Of a stretch of DNA of 64,000 nt, positions 47,673-55,438 are shown piece by piece. Each line of letters starts with the position of its first letter. Position 1 is the first letter of the stretch. The notes under the pieces are model-generated. The model was not told the DNA's origin. It made no database searches and was given only the letters and a program-made list of their open reading frames with translations. Both the position numbers and the translations under genes were made by a program. This DNA is from a virus, in IMG/VR virus record IMGVR_UViG_3300037258_000171, positions 1 through 64,000 of that record; one strand, given 5' to 3'.

Positions 47673-47801
47673 TCACCGGGCACTCTCCCGCGCTCCCGTA
47701 CACCGCCGGCACCAGCACCAGGTCCCGTGCTCCCGCCGGGCAGCCCGTGCCCACACCGCGACAACGGCCAGGGCGGCACCAGCAGCGGCGAGGCGCCTCA
47801 C
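47673..47801 (-). CDS. 42-residue membrane peptide with CxCxxC
   Basis: GTG start in a GTGA overlap. A hydrophobic stretch (LAAAGAALAVVAVWARAA) precedes TWCWCRRCTG. The coupling to the gene upstream supports translation. Function unknown; its 3' end faces the GIY-YIG gene convergently. Confidence 0.4.
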   Translation of the reverse strand: MRRLAAAGAALAVVAVWARAARREHGTWCWCRRCTGARESAR

Positions 47802-48052
47802 TGCCACCACTCCCCGTCGTCTGCCAGCCGCTTCTCCAGCGCCGCCCTCAGCTCCCTGAGCCGCAGGCACTTCGGCCCGGTCACCCATCCGGCGTGCGAG
47901 TCTCCTGCCACCTTCCACAGGTACGCGGTCCACGCCCCGTTCCTCGTGTCCCGGTCGTCCCACCACGTCAGCGCGTGGCCGACCTCCACGCCCTTTACCC
48001 GCACGCGGCGGTTGCCTGGCTCGACTGGCGAGAGCACGAGACCGGCCCTCAT
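47798..48052 (-). CDS. Small hypothetical protein
   Basis: 84 residues: MRAGLVLSPVEPGNRRVRVK, then a Trp-rich segment (ALTWWDDRDTRNGAWTAYLW) and a helix. The pattern is common among actinophage proteins of unknown role. ATGA overlap with the membrane gene upstream. Confidence 0.5.
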   Translation of the reverse strand: MRAGLVLSPVEPGNRRVRVKGVEVGHALTWWDDRDTRNGAWTAYLWKVAGDSHAGWVTGPKCLRLRELRAALEKRLADDGEWWQ

Positions 48053-48408
48053 CGCGGCACCGGTACAGGCCGCAGAACCGGCCGGGGCCGGGCCACCTCG
48101 CGGGCTTTACGGACGATGGCGTCTCGCAAAGCGCGGGACTTCGCCCCGATGAGCGCGGCCACGTTCCGCCGCTTCTTCCGCCTCCACCACCAGATGGCCA
48201 GTGCGACTAACGCGCTGAGGGAGCAGCCGGCAAGCCACCACCAGTCCTGGTCGAACAGGCAGCTGATGCCGCCTCCAGCGCAGCCAGAGATCCAGCTGGT
48301 GATGACGTTGATCCGGAAGCCGAAGAGCCGGCCGATGCTTCGCCACATGCTCGCCGCCACCGGGGCCAGCAGAAGGCCCAGCAGGAAGTTCAGCAGCATG
48401 CCGCTCAC
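48049..48408 (-). CDS. Membrane protein with basic tail
   Basis: 119 residues, GTG start. Two transmembrane helices (about 3-20 and 52-74, WWWLAGCSLSALVALAIWWW) and a strongly basic C-terminus (RRKKRRNVAALIGAKSRALR). The tail could contact DNA or RNA beneath the membrane. Early expression of a membrane protein may serve exclusion or host takeover; inference only. Confidence 0.55.
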   Translation of the reverse strand: MSGMLLNFLLGLLLAPVAASMWRSIGRLFGFRINVITSWISGCAGGGISCLFDQDWWWLAGCSLSALVALAIWWWRRKKRRNVAALIGAKSRALRDAIVRKAREVARPRPVLRPVPVPR

Positions 48409-48620
48409 CTCGGTCTCCGGTACCCCGCAGGACGGCGAGCCTTCAGCTCCCGCACCGGCCGGAAGTGCTGCTCGATCAGCCGTGCCGCGTACGCATCCGC
48501 CAGCGCCCCGGCCTCTGCCAGCTGCGACGGTGAAGCTCCGGGGAACACCCGCTCCAGGCCTGCTGCCAGAGGGTGGCGCTCAGGGAGGGCGAACAGCGGC
48601 TCGGTCAGGTGGGCGGTCAC
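48405..48620 (-). CDS. Small hypothetical protein
   Basis: 71 residues, GTG start with GTGA overlap. LFALPERHPLAAGLERVFPG and the helix ALADAYAARLIEQHFRPVRE are seen; no zinc or membrane motif. Family unknown. Confidence 0.5.
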   Translation of the reverse strand: MTAHLTEPLFALPERHPLAAGLERVFPGASPSQLAEAGALADAYAARLIEQHFRPVRELKARRPAGYRRPR

Positions 48621-48988
48621 GGCTTGACCTCCGGAAGGCAGACCTGGCGCAGGCGCTCCATGTCGTGATGCGCGCACTTGGCATCAATCTCAGGATCGGG
48701 ATAGTCCTCCTTGCAGGTGCACAGCCCGAACGTGTAGCAGTCGTCAGCGGTGTCCTGCGGCAGCAGGACGACATGGCCGGCCTCGCATTCCACCCGCCAT
48801 GTCCATGTCATGGCTGACGTGACGTTCGCGAGCTTGTCCAGCGTGTCGGACAGGTACAGGGCCGAGCCTGACGACCAGACGATGTGCAAGGGCTCGCCGC
48901 AGCCTGCGAGCACGCACAGGGCCTCCGCGTAGCTGGATGCTCCTGCCGAAATCTGCCCGCTTGCCGCTGAGGCGCGAGGGCCGGTCAC
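48617..48988 (-). CDS. Cys-containing hypothetical protein
   Basis: 123 residues. N-terminal helix with CVLAGCGEPLHIVWSSGSAL, a centre TWTWRVECEAGHVVLLPQDT, then CYTFGLCTCKEDYPDPEID and AKCAHH. The Cys/His layout may bind two zincs. GTGA overlaps at both ends. No known family. Confidence 0.5.
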   Translation of the reverse strand: MTGPRASAASGQISAGASSYAEALCVLAGCGEPLHIVWSSGSALYLSDTLDKLANVTSAMTWTWRVECEAGHVVLLPQDTADDCYTFGLCTCKEDYPDPEIDAKCAHHDMERLRQVCLPEVKP

Positions 48989-49524
48989 GGCGTCTCCCCG
49001 GCCAGCAGGTCAGCGAACGGGTAGTCGGCGATCGAGGACCCGCCGACACTGGCATAACGGGCGCCATAGCCGATGGCCAGCTGGCGGATGCGCTCCCGCT
49101 CGGCGGTGGCTGCCTGTGCGACCTGCTGGCGCAGCTCGTCGCGCTCGGCCGTGGTCGCTTTGCAGGCGCCGTCCATCAGGTCGTATCCGAGTTGCAGGCC
49201 GGCTAGCAGGCTGCGCAGGTCGTCGCGTTCGTGGACCAGCTCGGCGACCTGGCGGCGGAGGGCGGCAGTGTAGCAGCCGGCGCCCATCTGCTCGGCCAGC
49301 TGAGCGCATGCCTCCCGCTCATCCGCTGCCGCCTTGAGCAGCAGCTGCCCGATGAACAACTCGGCCGTCGTCAGGCCGAGGCACGGCTGCCCGCGCTCGG
49401 ACGGCGTCCTGGACGCTGCGTAGTACCGGCGCACGGCTGCGAAGATCGCGGTCACCTTGCGCTGCGCGGTCGGCTCAGCGGCCAGCCAGTCCGGCTCGGC
49501 CATCATCTCGTTCTCCGCGCTCAT
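48985..49524 (-). CDS. Coiled-coil protein with shared C-terminal module (1)
   Basis: 179 residues. Residues ~60-140 are a coiled coil (LVHERDDLRSLLAGLQLGYD). The C-terminal ~45 residues (AERERIRQLAIGYGARYASV ... YPFADLLAGETP) recur in the next gene (49521). The N-terminus has no recognised motif. Shared tails suggest a swap of gene ends by recombination. Confidence 0.55.
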   Translation of the reverse strand: MSAENEMMAEPDWLAAEPTAQRKVTAIFAAVRRYYAASRTPSERGQPCLGLTTAELFIGQLLLKAAADEREACAQLAEQMGAGCYTAALRRQVAELVHERDDLRSLLAGLQLGYDLMDGACKATTAERDELRQQVAQAATAERERIRQLAIGYGARYASVGGSSIADYPFADLLAGETP

Positions 49525-49919
49525 GGCGTCTCCCCGGTCAGCAGGTCAGCGAACGGGTAGGCGAACTCGTGGCCCCAGCACGCCTCGTGGTCAATGGCCA
49601 GCTGGCGTATGCGCTCCCGCTCGGCAGCGACGGCCTCAGCTACCACGGCCTCGATTTCCGGCGGCGGTGTGCCGTGCCCGCTGGTAGCCCACCTGTGCGG
49701 CAGGCCAAGGTGCTTGCGGATCTCCAGGGCCAGGTCGTGGGCGCGGCGTGCCTGCGGGGCGATGGTGTGGGTCCAGGGCGACAGGTCGGGTGCGTCGGTG
49801 AAGGGCTTGGTGAGGTACGGGCTGGCGGCGATCAGCCGGAGTGCCGTGCTGTGCAGGGCGTCCTCGGCTCGTTCGAGCAACTCGCGCTCGGGTGTCATCC
49901 CGGTCTCGGTGTCGCTCAC
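49521..49919 (-). CDS. Helical protein with shared C-terminal module (2)
   Basis: 132 residues. The N-terminal 85 residues differ from the neighbour (ERAEDALHSTALRLIAASPY), while the end AERERIRQLAIDHEACWGHE ... PFADLLTGETP is the same module. The DNA of the modules is 35/36 identical at 48989-49024 and 49525-49560. Function unknown. Confidence 0.55.
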   Translation of the reverse strand: MSDTETGMTPERELLERAEDALHSTALRLIAASPYLTKPFTDAPDLSPWTHTIAPQARRAHDLALEIRKHLGLPHRWATSGHGTPPPEIEAVVAEAVAAERERIRQLAIDHEACWGHEFAYPFADLLTGETP

Positions 49920-50371
49920 GCTGCCTCCTGCTGCTCACGCTGCCGCCTGCGCAGCTCAGCCATGTACTTGTAGGCCGTCCCCGCCTTCACTCCGGTCATC
50001 CGGGCAGCGACAGGGAACGGGTACCTGCGGCCCAGCAGCGAGGCCAGGCGGGCTATCCGTTCCTCCCGGCCGGCGGTGGCCCGGTCCCTCGCTGCCGCTC
50101 CCCGCCTGCTGCGCGGCACGGGCGCCGGGATCACGTCCGGGAACCCCGCATCGCGTGCCCGGTCGTAGCAGGCGCGGCACAGGTCGCGGGCGCCCTCCAG
50201 GAAGCCGCTCGGGCGACGTTTCCGGGGCTTGCGGCAGCGCGGGTTGCGGCACAGCGGGGCGCAGGTCTCCGCGGCGCTCAGAACGCCGTCAGCCGTTCCG
50301 CCGTCCACGGACACCGGGAGTAGGCCGGTCGTCGCTCCTGGTGAAGCTGGAGGCTGCGCGAGGGCGCTCAC
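49916..50371 (-). CDS. Zn-finger and HTH protein
   Basis: 151 residues, GTG start. A Cys cluster (CAPLCRNPRCRKPRKRRPSG ... LCRACYDRARDAG, residues ~40-80) is followed by a basic segment and an HTH (RIARLASLLGRRYPFPVAAR, MTGVKAGTAYKYMAEL). It is likely a DNA-binding regulator of early genes; the target is not known. Confidence 0.6.
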   Translation of the reverse strand: MSALAQPPASPGATTGLLPVSVDGGTADGVLSAAETCAPLCRNPRCRKPRKRRPSGFLEGARDLCRACYDRARDAGFPDVIPAPVPRSRRGAAARDRATAGREERIARLASLLGRRYPFPVAARMTGVKAGTAYKYMAELRRRQREQQEAA

Positions 50372-51078
50372 GGCTTCGCCTCCGGTGCCGCCATACGGTC
50401 GATCTCGGCGGCGATGAGCGCGCCGGCCTTGACCAGCTGACGGCGGATGGTTGATCGCTTGCAGCGCCACTGCGGAGGCCAGCAGCCGGGGTCCAGGCCG
50501 ATGGTGTCGGCGGCGTACCAGATGGCAGCGCGCGTCAGTGCGCGGTCCTCGTGCCCGGCGTCGTGCCCGGCGGTGTAGCCCTCTTCCGCGATCTGGCGCC
50601 GACGTTCGGCGGCGATCAGCGCGGCACCGTCGTTGCGGGGGTCGCGCAGGCCCGCTATCTCGGCGTCCCGCTCGGCCATCAGCGCCTCAGCCTTCTCTGC
50701 CCGCTCATCAGCCGACCGGCATGAATCCAGCAGCCGGGCACATGCGCCGCAGCTCGTGTTCCAGGTGATCCGGTTCTCGTAGTCGGCAATGGTGGCGCGC
50801 AGGGATTCAAGCTCAGCGTCCTTACGGGCGATCAGCTCCCGCAGTTCCCCGGAGGCATGCAGGTCAGCCGCAGATCCTGTGCGCTCCTGTACCTCGCACT
50901 CGGCGATCGTGAACGACTGCGGCAGGCACATCCGAACTCCGTCTGCCTGCTCGATGATGACGCCGGGGTCGGAGTGCATGGCGATGAGCTGGCCGGACCA
51001 GGATGAGCCGTGGACCGGGTTAGTCACCGTGACCCATGCGCGCCGGGAGAGCAGGGCGTCCAGGTCGGCATCACTCAC
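50368..51078 (-). CDS. Conserved phage protein with C-terminal AEIDR module
   Basis: 236 residues. N-terminal barrel-like part (RRAWVTVTNPVHGSSWSGQL), a coiled coil (~85-150) and a C-terminal block AALIAAERRRQIAEEGYTAG, HDAGHEDRALTRAA, LVKAGALIAAEIDRMA. The last block is a widely found phage module of unknown function. The modular build, with unrelated N-termini joined to it in other phages, is known. Confidence 0.6.
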   Translation of the reverse strand: MSDADLDALLSRRAWVTVTNPVHGSSWSGQLIAMHSDPGVIIEQADGVRMCLPQSFTIAECEVQERTGSAADLHASGELRELIARKDAELESLRATIADYENRITWNTSCGACARLLDSCRSADERAEKAEALMAERDAEIAGLRDPRNDGAALIAAERRRQIAEEGYTAGHDAGHEDRALTRAAIWYAADTIGLDPGCWPPQWRCKRSTIRRQLVKAGALIAAEIDRMAAPEAKP

Positions 51079-51613
51079 CGGCCACCTCCGCGGTCCGGTC
51101 CAGCCATTCCGTCGCGGACTCCGTGCCGTTCCACTGGTCAGCCGGGTCGTTGTCGTCCACGTCCGGGATGGCGTTCAGGATCCACTCCATGGCCTTCCCG
51201 GCGCCGTTCTGCCGCATCTCGATCTGCGCCGCCCGCATGGTCCGGGACATGTGCGTCACCGTCCGGCCGAGTTCCCTGCCGCCGGAGCGCAGCCGCTCCA
51301 GTTCGGTTCGCTCCGGCGCCTCGTCGGACCCCGCAGCCTCGTAGGACGCCACGCGCACCTCATCGGCCAGCGGGTAGATGCCGGCCCCGTCAGCCTCCAG
51401 CGCCGCCCAGTCGCCCGGGGGAAGCCACATCCACGCCGCGGACTTCTGCACCCACACGTTCAGGGCGCCCTGCTGAGTGTCGGCCGGGACAGGCTTGCCG
51501 CTGTGCTCGGCGATGAGCAGCCGGGCCCTCTCGCTGCCGTCCCAGCGGATCATCTCCACCAGGGCCGGCCTCTTGCGGAAGCGCCGGATCGCGCCGGGGG
51601 TCTTGTCAGGCAC
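51071..51613 (-). CDS. Conserved actinophage hypothetical protein
   Basis: 180 residues. The start FRKRPALVEMIRWDGSERAR and VWVQKSAAWMWLPPGDWAAL ... YPLADEVRVASYEAA follow the pattern of a common phage protein (F-R-K-K-P-V-x-V-E-A, ending W-I-x-x-x-P-x-D/F). The C-terminal 75 residues are a separate helix block. Function unknown. Confidence 0.6.
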   Translation of the reverse strand: MPDKTPGAIRRFRKRPALVEMIRWDGSERARLLIAEHSGKPVPADTQQGALNVWVQKSAAWMWLPPGDWAALEADGAGIYPLADEVRVASYEAAGSDEAPERTELERLRSGGRELGRTVTHMSRTMRAAQIEMRQNGAGKAMEWILNAIPDVDDNDPADQWNGTESATEWLDRTAEVAGE

Positions 51614-51797
51614 GGGGAGCCTCCGTAACGGCCGCTCGCAGTTCGGCGGCCAGCCGGTCCATCAGGTTCGCTTCCTTGTGGCCGCGGGCCAGCATCGCCA
51701 GAGCGTTACTGTCGCCGGCGAACTCGACGCGCATCTGCCGGGACTCGGTTTCCCACTTCTCAGCGAGGGCCAGCAGCCCGGCCGTGGCGTCACTCAC
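51606..51797 (-). CDS. Small helical protein
   Basis: 63 residues, GTG start (VSDATAGLLALAEKWETESR). It resembles a short helical segment common in phages that follows L-x-x-x-A-x-x-W-x-x-E. It overlaps its neighbours by eight bases on each side. Function unknown. Confidence 0.5.
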   Translation of the reverse strand: MSDATAGLLALAEKWETESRQMRVEFAGDSNALAMLARGHKEANLMDRLAAELRAAVTEAPRA

Positions 51798-52107
51798 CGC
51801 CGGCCTCCGCATCTGGCGTCACGTCCGCGTTAAGCGCCGCGCCGTCGCCGTTGGTCAGGATGTCGTCCGCCTTGCACGCCAGGCGGGCTGCGACCTCATG
51901 GCCGAACTCCCGCTCAGCGACAGCCAGGACCGCAGCGAGCGCGTAGGAATAGTTCGCGGCCATGAGCGCGCCGGCCCACGCATCGCCCTGCGGCGTGCCG
52001 GGCTTCCATTCGCGGTAGGAGTGCGAGACATCGTGCTGCCGGCCGGACTCATGGACCAGGTCGCGGCGGAAGTCGGTCACCGAGCCGCTGTAGATCGTGT
52101 CGGTCAT
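51790..52107 (-). CDS. Small hypothetical protein
   Basis: 105 residues, mostly helical (AGALMAANYSYALAAVLAVA EREFG region) after MTDTIYSGSVTDFRRDLVHE. First gene downstream of a strong terminator, so a promoter may lie at 52108-52132 or transcription leaks through. No family recognised. Confidence 0.5.
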   Translation of the reverse strand: MTDTIYSGSVTDFRRDLVHESGRQHDVSHSYREWKPGTPQGDAWAGALMAANYSYALAAVLAVAEREFGHEVAARLACKADDILTNGDGAALNADVTPDAEAGGE

Positions 52108-52132
52108 CTAGGGTTCCCTTCGGGGGTTGTTC

Positions 52133-52171
52133 CCGCCGCCCGCCCGGCCCCTGTAGGCGGGCGGGCGGCGG
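52133..52171 (-). terminator. Strong GC hairpin between early genes
   Basis: A 14-bp stem (52133-52146 with 52158-52171) with an 11-base loop lies four bases after the minus-strand gene ending at 52176. It divides the leftward early cluster into two transcript segments. Confidence 0.85.
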
Positions 52172-52175
52172 ATGC

Positions 52176-52415
52176 TTACTGGTTGAGTTCAAGATCAGGC
52201 AGCAGGTTCTCCACGGCCTTCGCCAGCGGGACCAGTTCCGCCCACGCCTCATCCAGGGCGGACCATGCGTCCTTCAGTTCCTCGTCGCCCTCGGGCATCC
52301 ACCCGGCCGTGATGCCGTAGTCCAGGGCATCCACCACCTCGCCGCCCTGAGCGTCGATGCGAGCCGCCAGCGCCGCGCGGCTGGAGAAGATGCAGGGGAA
52401 GCGCCCCTCGGTCAT
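52176..52415 (-). CDS. Small hypothetical protein
   Basis: 79 residues: MTEGRFPCIFSSRAALAARI, an acidic helix WSALDEAWAELVPLAKAVEN and the end LPDLELNQ. Last gene before the terminator. No motif recognised. Confidence 0.5.
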   Translation of the reverse strand: MTEGRFPCIFSSRAALAARIDAQGGEVVDALDYGITAGWMPEGDEELKDAWSALDEAWAELVPLAKAVENLLPDLELNQ

Positions 52416-52549
52416 GCCGCTCTCCCTTTCCGCGCCTCAGCGCAGTACTTCGTGTGGGAGTCCCACCAGTCCAGGAAGGCCCACTGGTCGGGCAGGGAAG
52501 GGTGGCCAGTGCCGCAGGCCTGGCAGCGGTGCGACCAGTACGGGTCCAT
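52412..52549 (-). CDS. 45-residue zinc-finger-like protein
   Basis: MDPYWSHRCQACGTGHPSLP then FLDWWDSHTKYCAEARKGRA: Cys and His at HRCQAC and HTKYC spacing suggest one zinc finger. It has ATGA coupling to the next gene and a one-base overlap with the gene upstream, which supports translation. Confidence 0.55.
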   Translation of the reverse strand: MDPYWSHRCQACGTGHPSLPDQWAFLDWWDSHTKYCAEARKGRAA

Positions 52550-52812
52550 CAGGCGGCCCACCCCTGCTCGCGCTCGGCCTTGTCGCGGTAGGCCCTGGCC
52601 TCATCGCAGGCGATGCCCCAGCTGCTGCCCGGCGTCGTGATGTGCGTCTTGGCCGTCCACCAGTGCGGGCTCTCGTTGCCGTCGCTCCACGGCGGCGCCT
52701 TGTGGATCTCGTAGCGCTCGCCCGGCCCGATTACCTGGCGGCAGCGGGAGCAGCGGTGCTCCTTGCGCGCGGTGCGGATGATGAGCGGGACCGCGGGCTT
52801 GTAGTCGCTCAT
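52549..52812 (-). CDS. Small zinc-binding protein
   Basis: 87 residues from MSDYKPAVPLIIRTARKEHR. The CSRCRQVIGPGERYEIHKAP segment is a common phage/actinobacterial motif (C-x2-C then H), followed by Trp-rich WWTAKTHITTPGSSWGIACD and a basic helix. Probably structural zinc; function unknown. Confidence 0.6.
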   Translation of the reverse strand: MSDYKPAVPLIIRTARKEHRCSRCRQVIGPGERYEIHKAPPWSDGNESPHWWTAKTHITTPGSSWGIACDEARAYRDKAEREQGWAA

Positions 52813-53018
52813 CGCGGCAGCCCCATCACGTGGCGCTCCCACGGGCCGACGAAGGTATCCAGCGACTGGTCCGGGCGGATCAGCCCGAACGGCGTGCCGC
52901 ACTGGCAGCGGCCCGGCAGTTCCTCGTCGCCGAACTCGACCACCAGGGCGTGGCCGCCCTCCCATGTGGCGGGGAAGTCTTCCTCCACCGTTGCTGTCGC
53001 TCGCTGAGTACGGGTCAT
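52809..53018 (-). CDS. Small hypothetical protein
   Basis: 69 residues: MTRTQRATATVEEDFPATWE, then ALVVEFGDEELPGRCQCGTP and a W-containing end. The C-x-C pair may bind metal with partners elsewhere. ATGA overlaps on both sides. Confidence 0.5.
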   Translation of the reverse strand: MTRTQRATATVEEDFPATWEGGHALVVEFGDEELPGRCQCGTPFGLIRPDQSLDTFVGPWERHVMGLPR

Positions 53019-53170
53019 GACTGCACTTCCGTTCCCGCTGGCTCCGGGTACAGCGGAGCCGACTCGATTGCTGTCTTGCATGGGGGGCAGAGGATTCCGC
53101 CCGGCCCTGGCTTCGCGGTGCCGCACTTGGCGCAGAGCCGCTGAGGCTTCGGGGTCTCGTTGTCGCTCAC
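53015..53170 (-). CDS. 51-residue zinc ribbon
   Basis: GTG start in a GTGA overlap. LCAKCGTAKPGPGGILCPPC is a complete four-Cys ribbon (C-x2-C-x12-C-x2-C). The short size and coupling are typical for this region. Function unknown. Confidence 0.6.
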   Translation of the reverse strand: MSDNETPKPQRLCAKCGTAKPGPGGILCPPCKTAIESAPLYPEPAGTEVQS

Positions 53171-53364
53171 GCAGCACCGTCCATCTCGTCATCCAGGGCA
53201 CTCGCCAGGAACGTGGTCGTCCACCGGTAGCCGCACTCGCGGCAGCGGTAGTAGGCCCGGATCGCCTCCGGGAACTGGGGCTCGGTCAGGTACGGGGTCG
53301 CGGTGACGGACCGCTCGGCGATCACGCACTCGCCGCAGTTGTCGGGGCGGGCGGTCGCCTTCAC
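53167..53364 (-). CDS. Zinc-ribbon protein after helicase gene
   Basis: 65 residues, GTG start coupled to the DnaB gene stop. CGECVIAERSVTATPYLTEP and YYRCRECGYRWTTTFLAS give a four-Cys ribbon resembling transcription-factor or NrdR-type zinc ribbons. May assist replication or transcription; not proven. Confidence 0.6.
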   Translation of the reverse strand: MKATARPDNCGECVIAERSVTATPYLTEPQFPEAIRAYYRCRECGYRWTTTFLASALDDEMDGAA

Positions 53365-54719
53365 TGCGCCCACTTCCCGGACGCACTCCAGGCCGCCGGC
53401 GCCATGTCCACGATTCGCGAGTGCTGGCCCTGGAATGCCTCAGTGATGGTCGTGAGCGGGCCGTTGCGGTTCTTGGCGACGATCAGGTCAATCTCGCCCG
53501 CGCGAGGGGATTCCCGCTCGTGCATGTCCTCGCGGTAGAGCAGGATCACGCGGACGGCATCCTGGGCCAGGCGCCCGGTGTCGCGGAGATCTTCCAGCGT
53601 GGGCTTGTGAGCGGGGCGCCGCTTGAGCTGGTGCAGGCCGACCAGCGGGATATCGAACTCGCGGGCCATGCCCTGGAAGCCGGCGGAGATGGCCGCGATA
53701 GCTAGCTGGTAGCTCTCGGCCTTCGGGACGCTGAGCAGGCCCATGTGATCGATGACGGCCAGGGCGGCCGGATCGCCGGCGCGTTCCATCTGGCGGAGCC
53801 GGGTCCGGATGTGCGACTGCGGCACCATGGGCGTGTCATCGATGCGCAGCGGGGCTGCGGCGATCGGCTCGGCCTGGGCCACCGCGCGGGCCAGCTCCTC
53901 GTCGGACAGGGTGCCGTCCAGCAGCCGGGACAGGTTCACCCGTGCCTCGGCGCTGATCAGCCGGGCCATGCACAGATCGGCCGACATCTCGCCGGTCCAG
54001 TAGTAGACCGGCCTCCCGAGCCGCAGCGCGACATGCGCGGCCAGGTTCAGCCCGAGCACCGACTTGCCGACTGACGTGTCCGCCGCGACGATGTCGAACT
54101 CGCCATTGTCGAGCGAGAACACGCAGTCCAGGTCCGTCAGGCCGGTCGTCATCCCGCGCCGCTCGCCGCGCTCGGCGGCGTTGATCACGTCCCAGAAGAT
54201 TTCCTCTGCGGACCGGGTCTTCTCCGGGGCGACCCCGGAGACCGCATCCGTCATCTCGGCTGTCGCGCGGTCCGCGATCTCACCCGCCGTCCCGTCACCC
54301 TGGTACCCGAGCTGGATAGCCCGCGTGGCTGCCTCGATGACCCGGCGTCGCACGGCGTGCTCGCGGACTATGCGGGCGTAGTAGCCGGCGTTGGCAGCGG
54401 TCGGCACGGCCTCGATCAGCGTGTGCAGGTACGGGTAGCCGCCCGTCCGGACGATGTCGCCCCGGCGCGTCAGCTCGGCCGCGATCGTCACGGCGTCAAC
54501 CGGGGCGCCGGCGTCCCGCATCTCCGACGCGGCAGCGAACACGAGCTGGTGGGCCGGGCGATAGAAATCCCGCTCCTGGAGAATGCCCAGCACGTCGTCT
54601 ATCGCGTCGCGCGACAGGAGCATCCCCCCGAGTGCGCTCTGCTCGGCAGCGATGTCGTGTGGCGGCGTCAGGTCGTCGCCGTCCGCGCGGGACCGGTCCG
54701 CCAGATCCGTGACGGTCAC
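53361..54719 (-). CDS. DnaB-like replicative helicase
   Basis: 452 residues. N-terminal DnaB domain (DIAAEQSALGGMLLSRDAID, GGYPYLHTLIEAVPTAANAG) and RecA-type motor with Walker A VAADTSVGKS (~residues 211-220), Walker B LAVIDHMGLL, and later LHQLKRRPAHKPTLEDLRDTG with IVAKNRNGPL. It unwinds DNA at the replication fork as a hexamer. The first Walker A position is Ala/Asp, not Gly. GTG 54719 couples it to the loader gene (GTGA). It is the main replisome enzyme in the window; no polymerase or primase gene is obvious. Confidence 0.9.
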   Translation of the reverse strand: MTVTDLADRSRADGDDLTPPHDIAAEQSALGGMLLSRDAIDDVLGILQERDFYRPAHQLVFAAASEMRDAGAPVDAVTIAAELTRRGDIVRTGGYPYLHTLIEAVPTAANAGYYARIVREHAVRRRVIEAATRAIQLGYQGDGTAGEIADRATAEMTDAVSGVAPEKTRSAEEIFWDVINAAERGERRGMTTGLTDLDCVFSLDNGEFDIVAADTSVGKSVLGLNLAAHVALRLGRPVYYWTGEMSADLCMARLISAEARVNLSRLLDGTLSDEELARAVAQAEPIAAAPLRIDDTPMVPQSHIRTRLRQMERAGDPAALAVIDHMGLLSVPKAESYQLAIAAISAGFQGMAREFDIPLVGLHQLKRRPAHKPTLEDLRDTGRLAQDAVRVILLYREDMHERESPRAGEIDLIVAKNRNGPLTTITEAFQGQHSRIVDMAPAAWSASGKWAQ

Positions 54720-55438
54720 GCCGGCCACCGCCGGTCGGCCCCGGTCATCGCCACGACCGTCCGGCACATCTCAGCGAGACGGCTAGCCGCCCGCTCCCCG
54801 ATCTGCGGCGCGAGGTCACTGGCCGGCAAGTTGCTGGTGATGATCAGCGGCAGGCAGTTGGCGTAACGGTGATCAACAATCGAGTAGATGCGCTCCTGCG
54901 TCCATTCGGTGGCCTTCTCGGCGCCCACGTCATCAAGCACCAGGAGCCTGGTGTGCTGGCAGTCACCGATTCGCAGCGTGCCGTCGTCGCCAGGCCGCAG
55001 CGAGTCGAGCAGGTCCGTCATCCGGGTGAACACCACGGAGGGGTGGCCCTTGCGGGCATCGTCGTACATCAGGGGCTCGCCGTCGTGCGGGCGCGTCCTG
55101 GTGGCCGCGCACCAGCGGGCCACCGCCTCCCACGCGGCGTGCGTCTTGCCGGTGCCGACCTGTCCGGAGATGTACAGGCCCTCGGCCTGCTTGCCCTCCT
55201 GGAGCCAGGCATCGACACCGGCCGGGACGTCGATGCGAGGCCGGAACCTCTTGGGTACGAAGCCCGTGATCTCGCGGCCGAGGCGGTCCTGCTCGCAGAC
55301 CGGGCACCGGCCGGCGCGGTACGACGGCTCGCCCGCGACGGTGATCTTCACGGACCCGTAGCCGTCACACTCGGCCGACTCGGCATCGGGGTAGGCGTCG
55401 AGCAGGTTGTCATGCCCCAGTAGGGCGGCGGAATCCAC
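54716..55438 (-). CDS. DnaC-like helicase loader ATPase
   Basis: 240 residues. A Cys pair (CPVCEQ, C45/C48), Walker A ISGQVGTGKTHAA (~90-101), Walker B RLLVLDDVGAEK (~164-175) and sensor-1 LIITSNLPAS mark the AAA+ DnaC/IstB family, which loads DnaB. The frame continues upstream for hundreds of bases within the initiator gene, but GTG 55438, behind GAGGAG, is the right start. It overlaps the initiator gene by 29 bases. Together with neighbours it forms an initiator-loader-helicase set. Confidence 0.85.
   Translation of the reverse strand: MDSAALLGHDNLLDAYPDAESAECDGYGSVKITVAGEPSYRAGRCPVCEQDRLGREITGFVPKRFRPRIDVPAGVDAWLQEGKQAEGLYISGQVGTGKTHAAWEAVARWCAATRTRPHDGEPLMYDDARKGHPSVVFTRMTDLLDSLRPGDDGTLRIGDCQHTRLLVLDDVGAEKATEWTQERIYSIVDHRYANCLPLIITSNLPASDLAPQIGERAASRLAEMCRTVVAMTGADRRWPA

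Noticed and set aside
47291-48817. 508-codon plus-strand frame
   Set aside because: Runs across the GIY-YIG gene and several well-coupled minus-strand genes; low-complexity Pro/Arg/Ser sequence.
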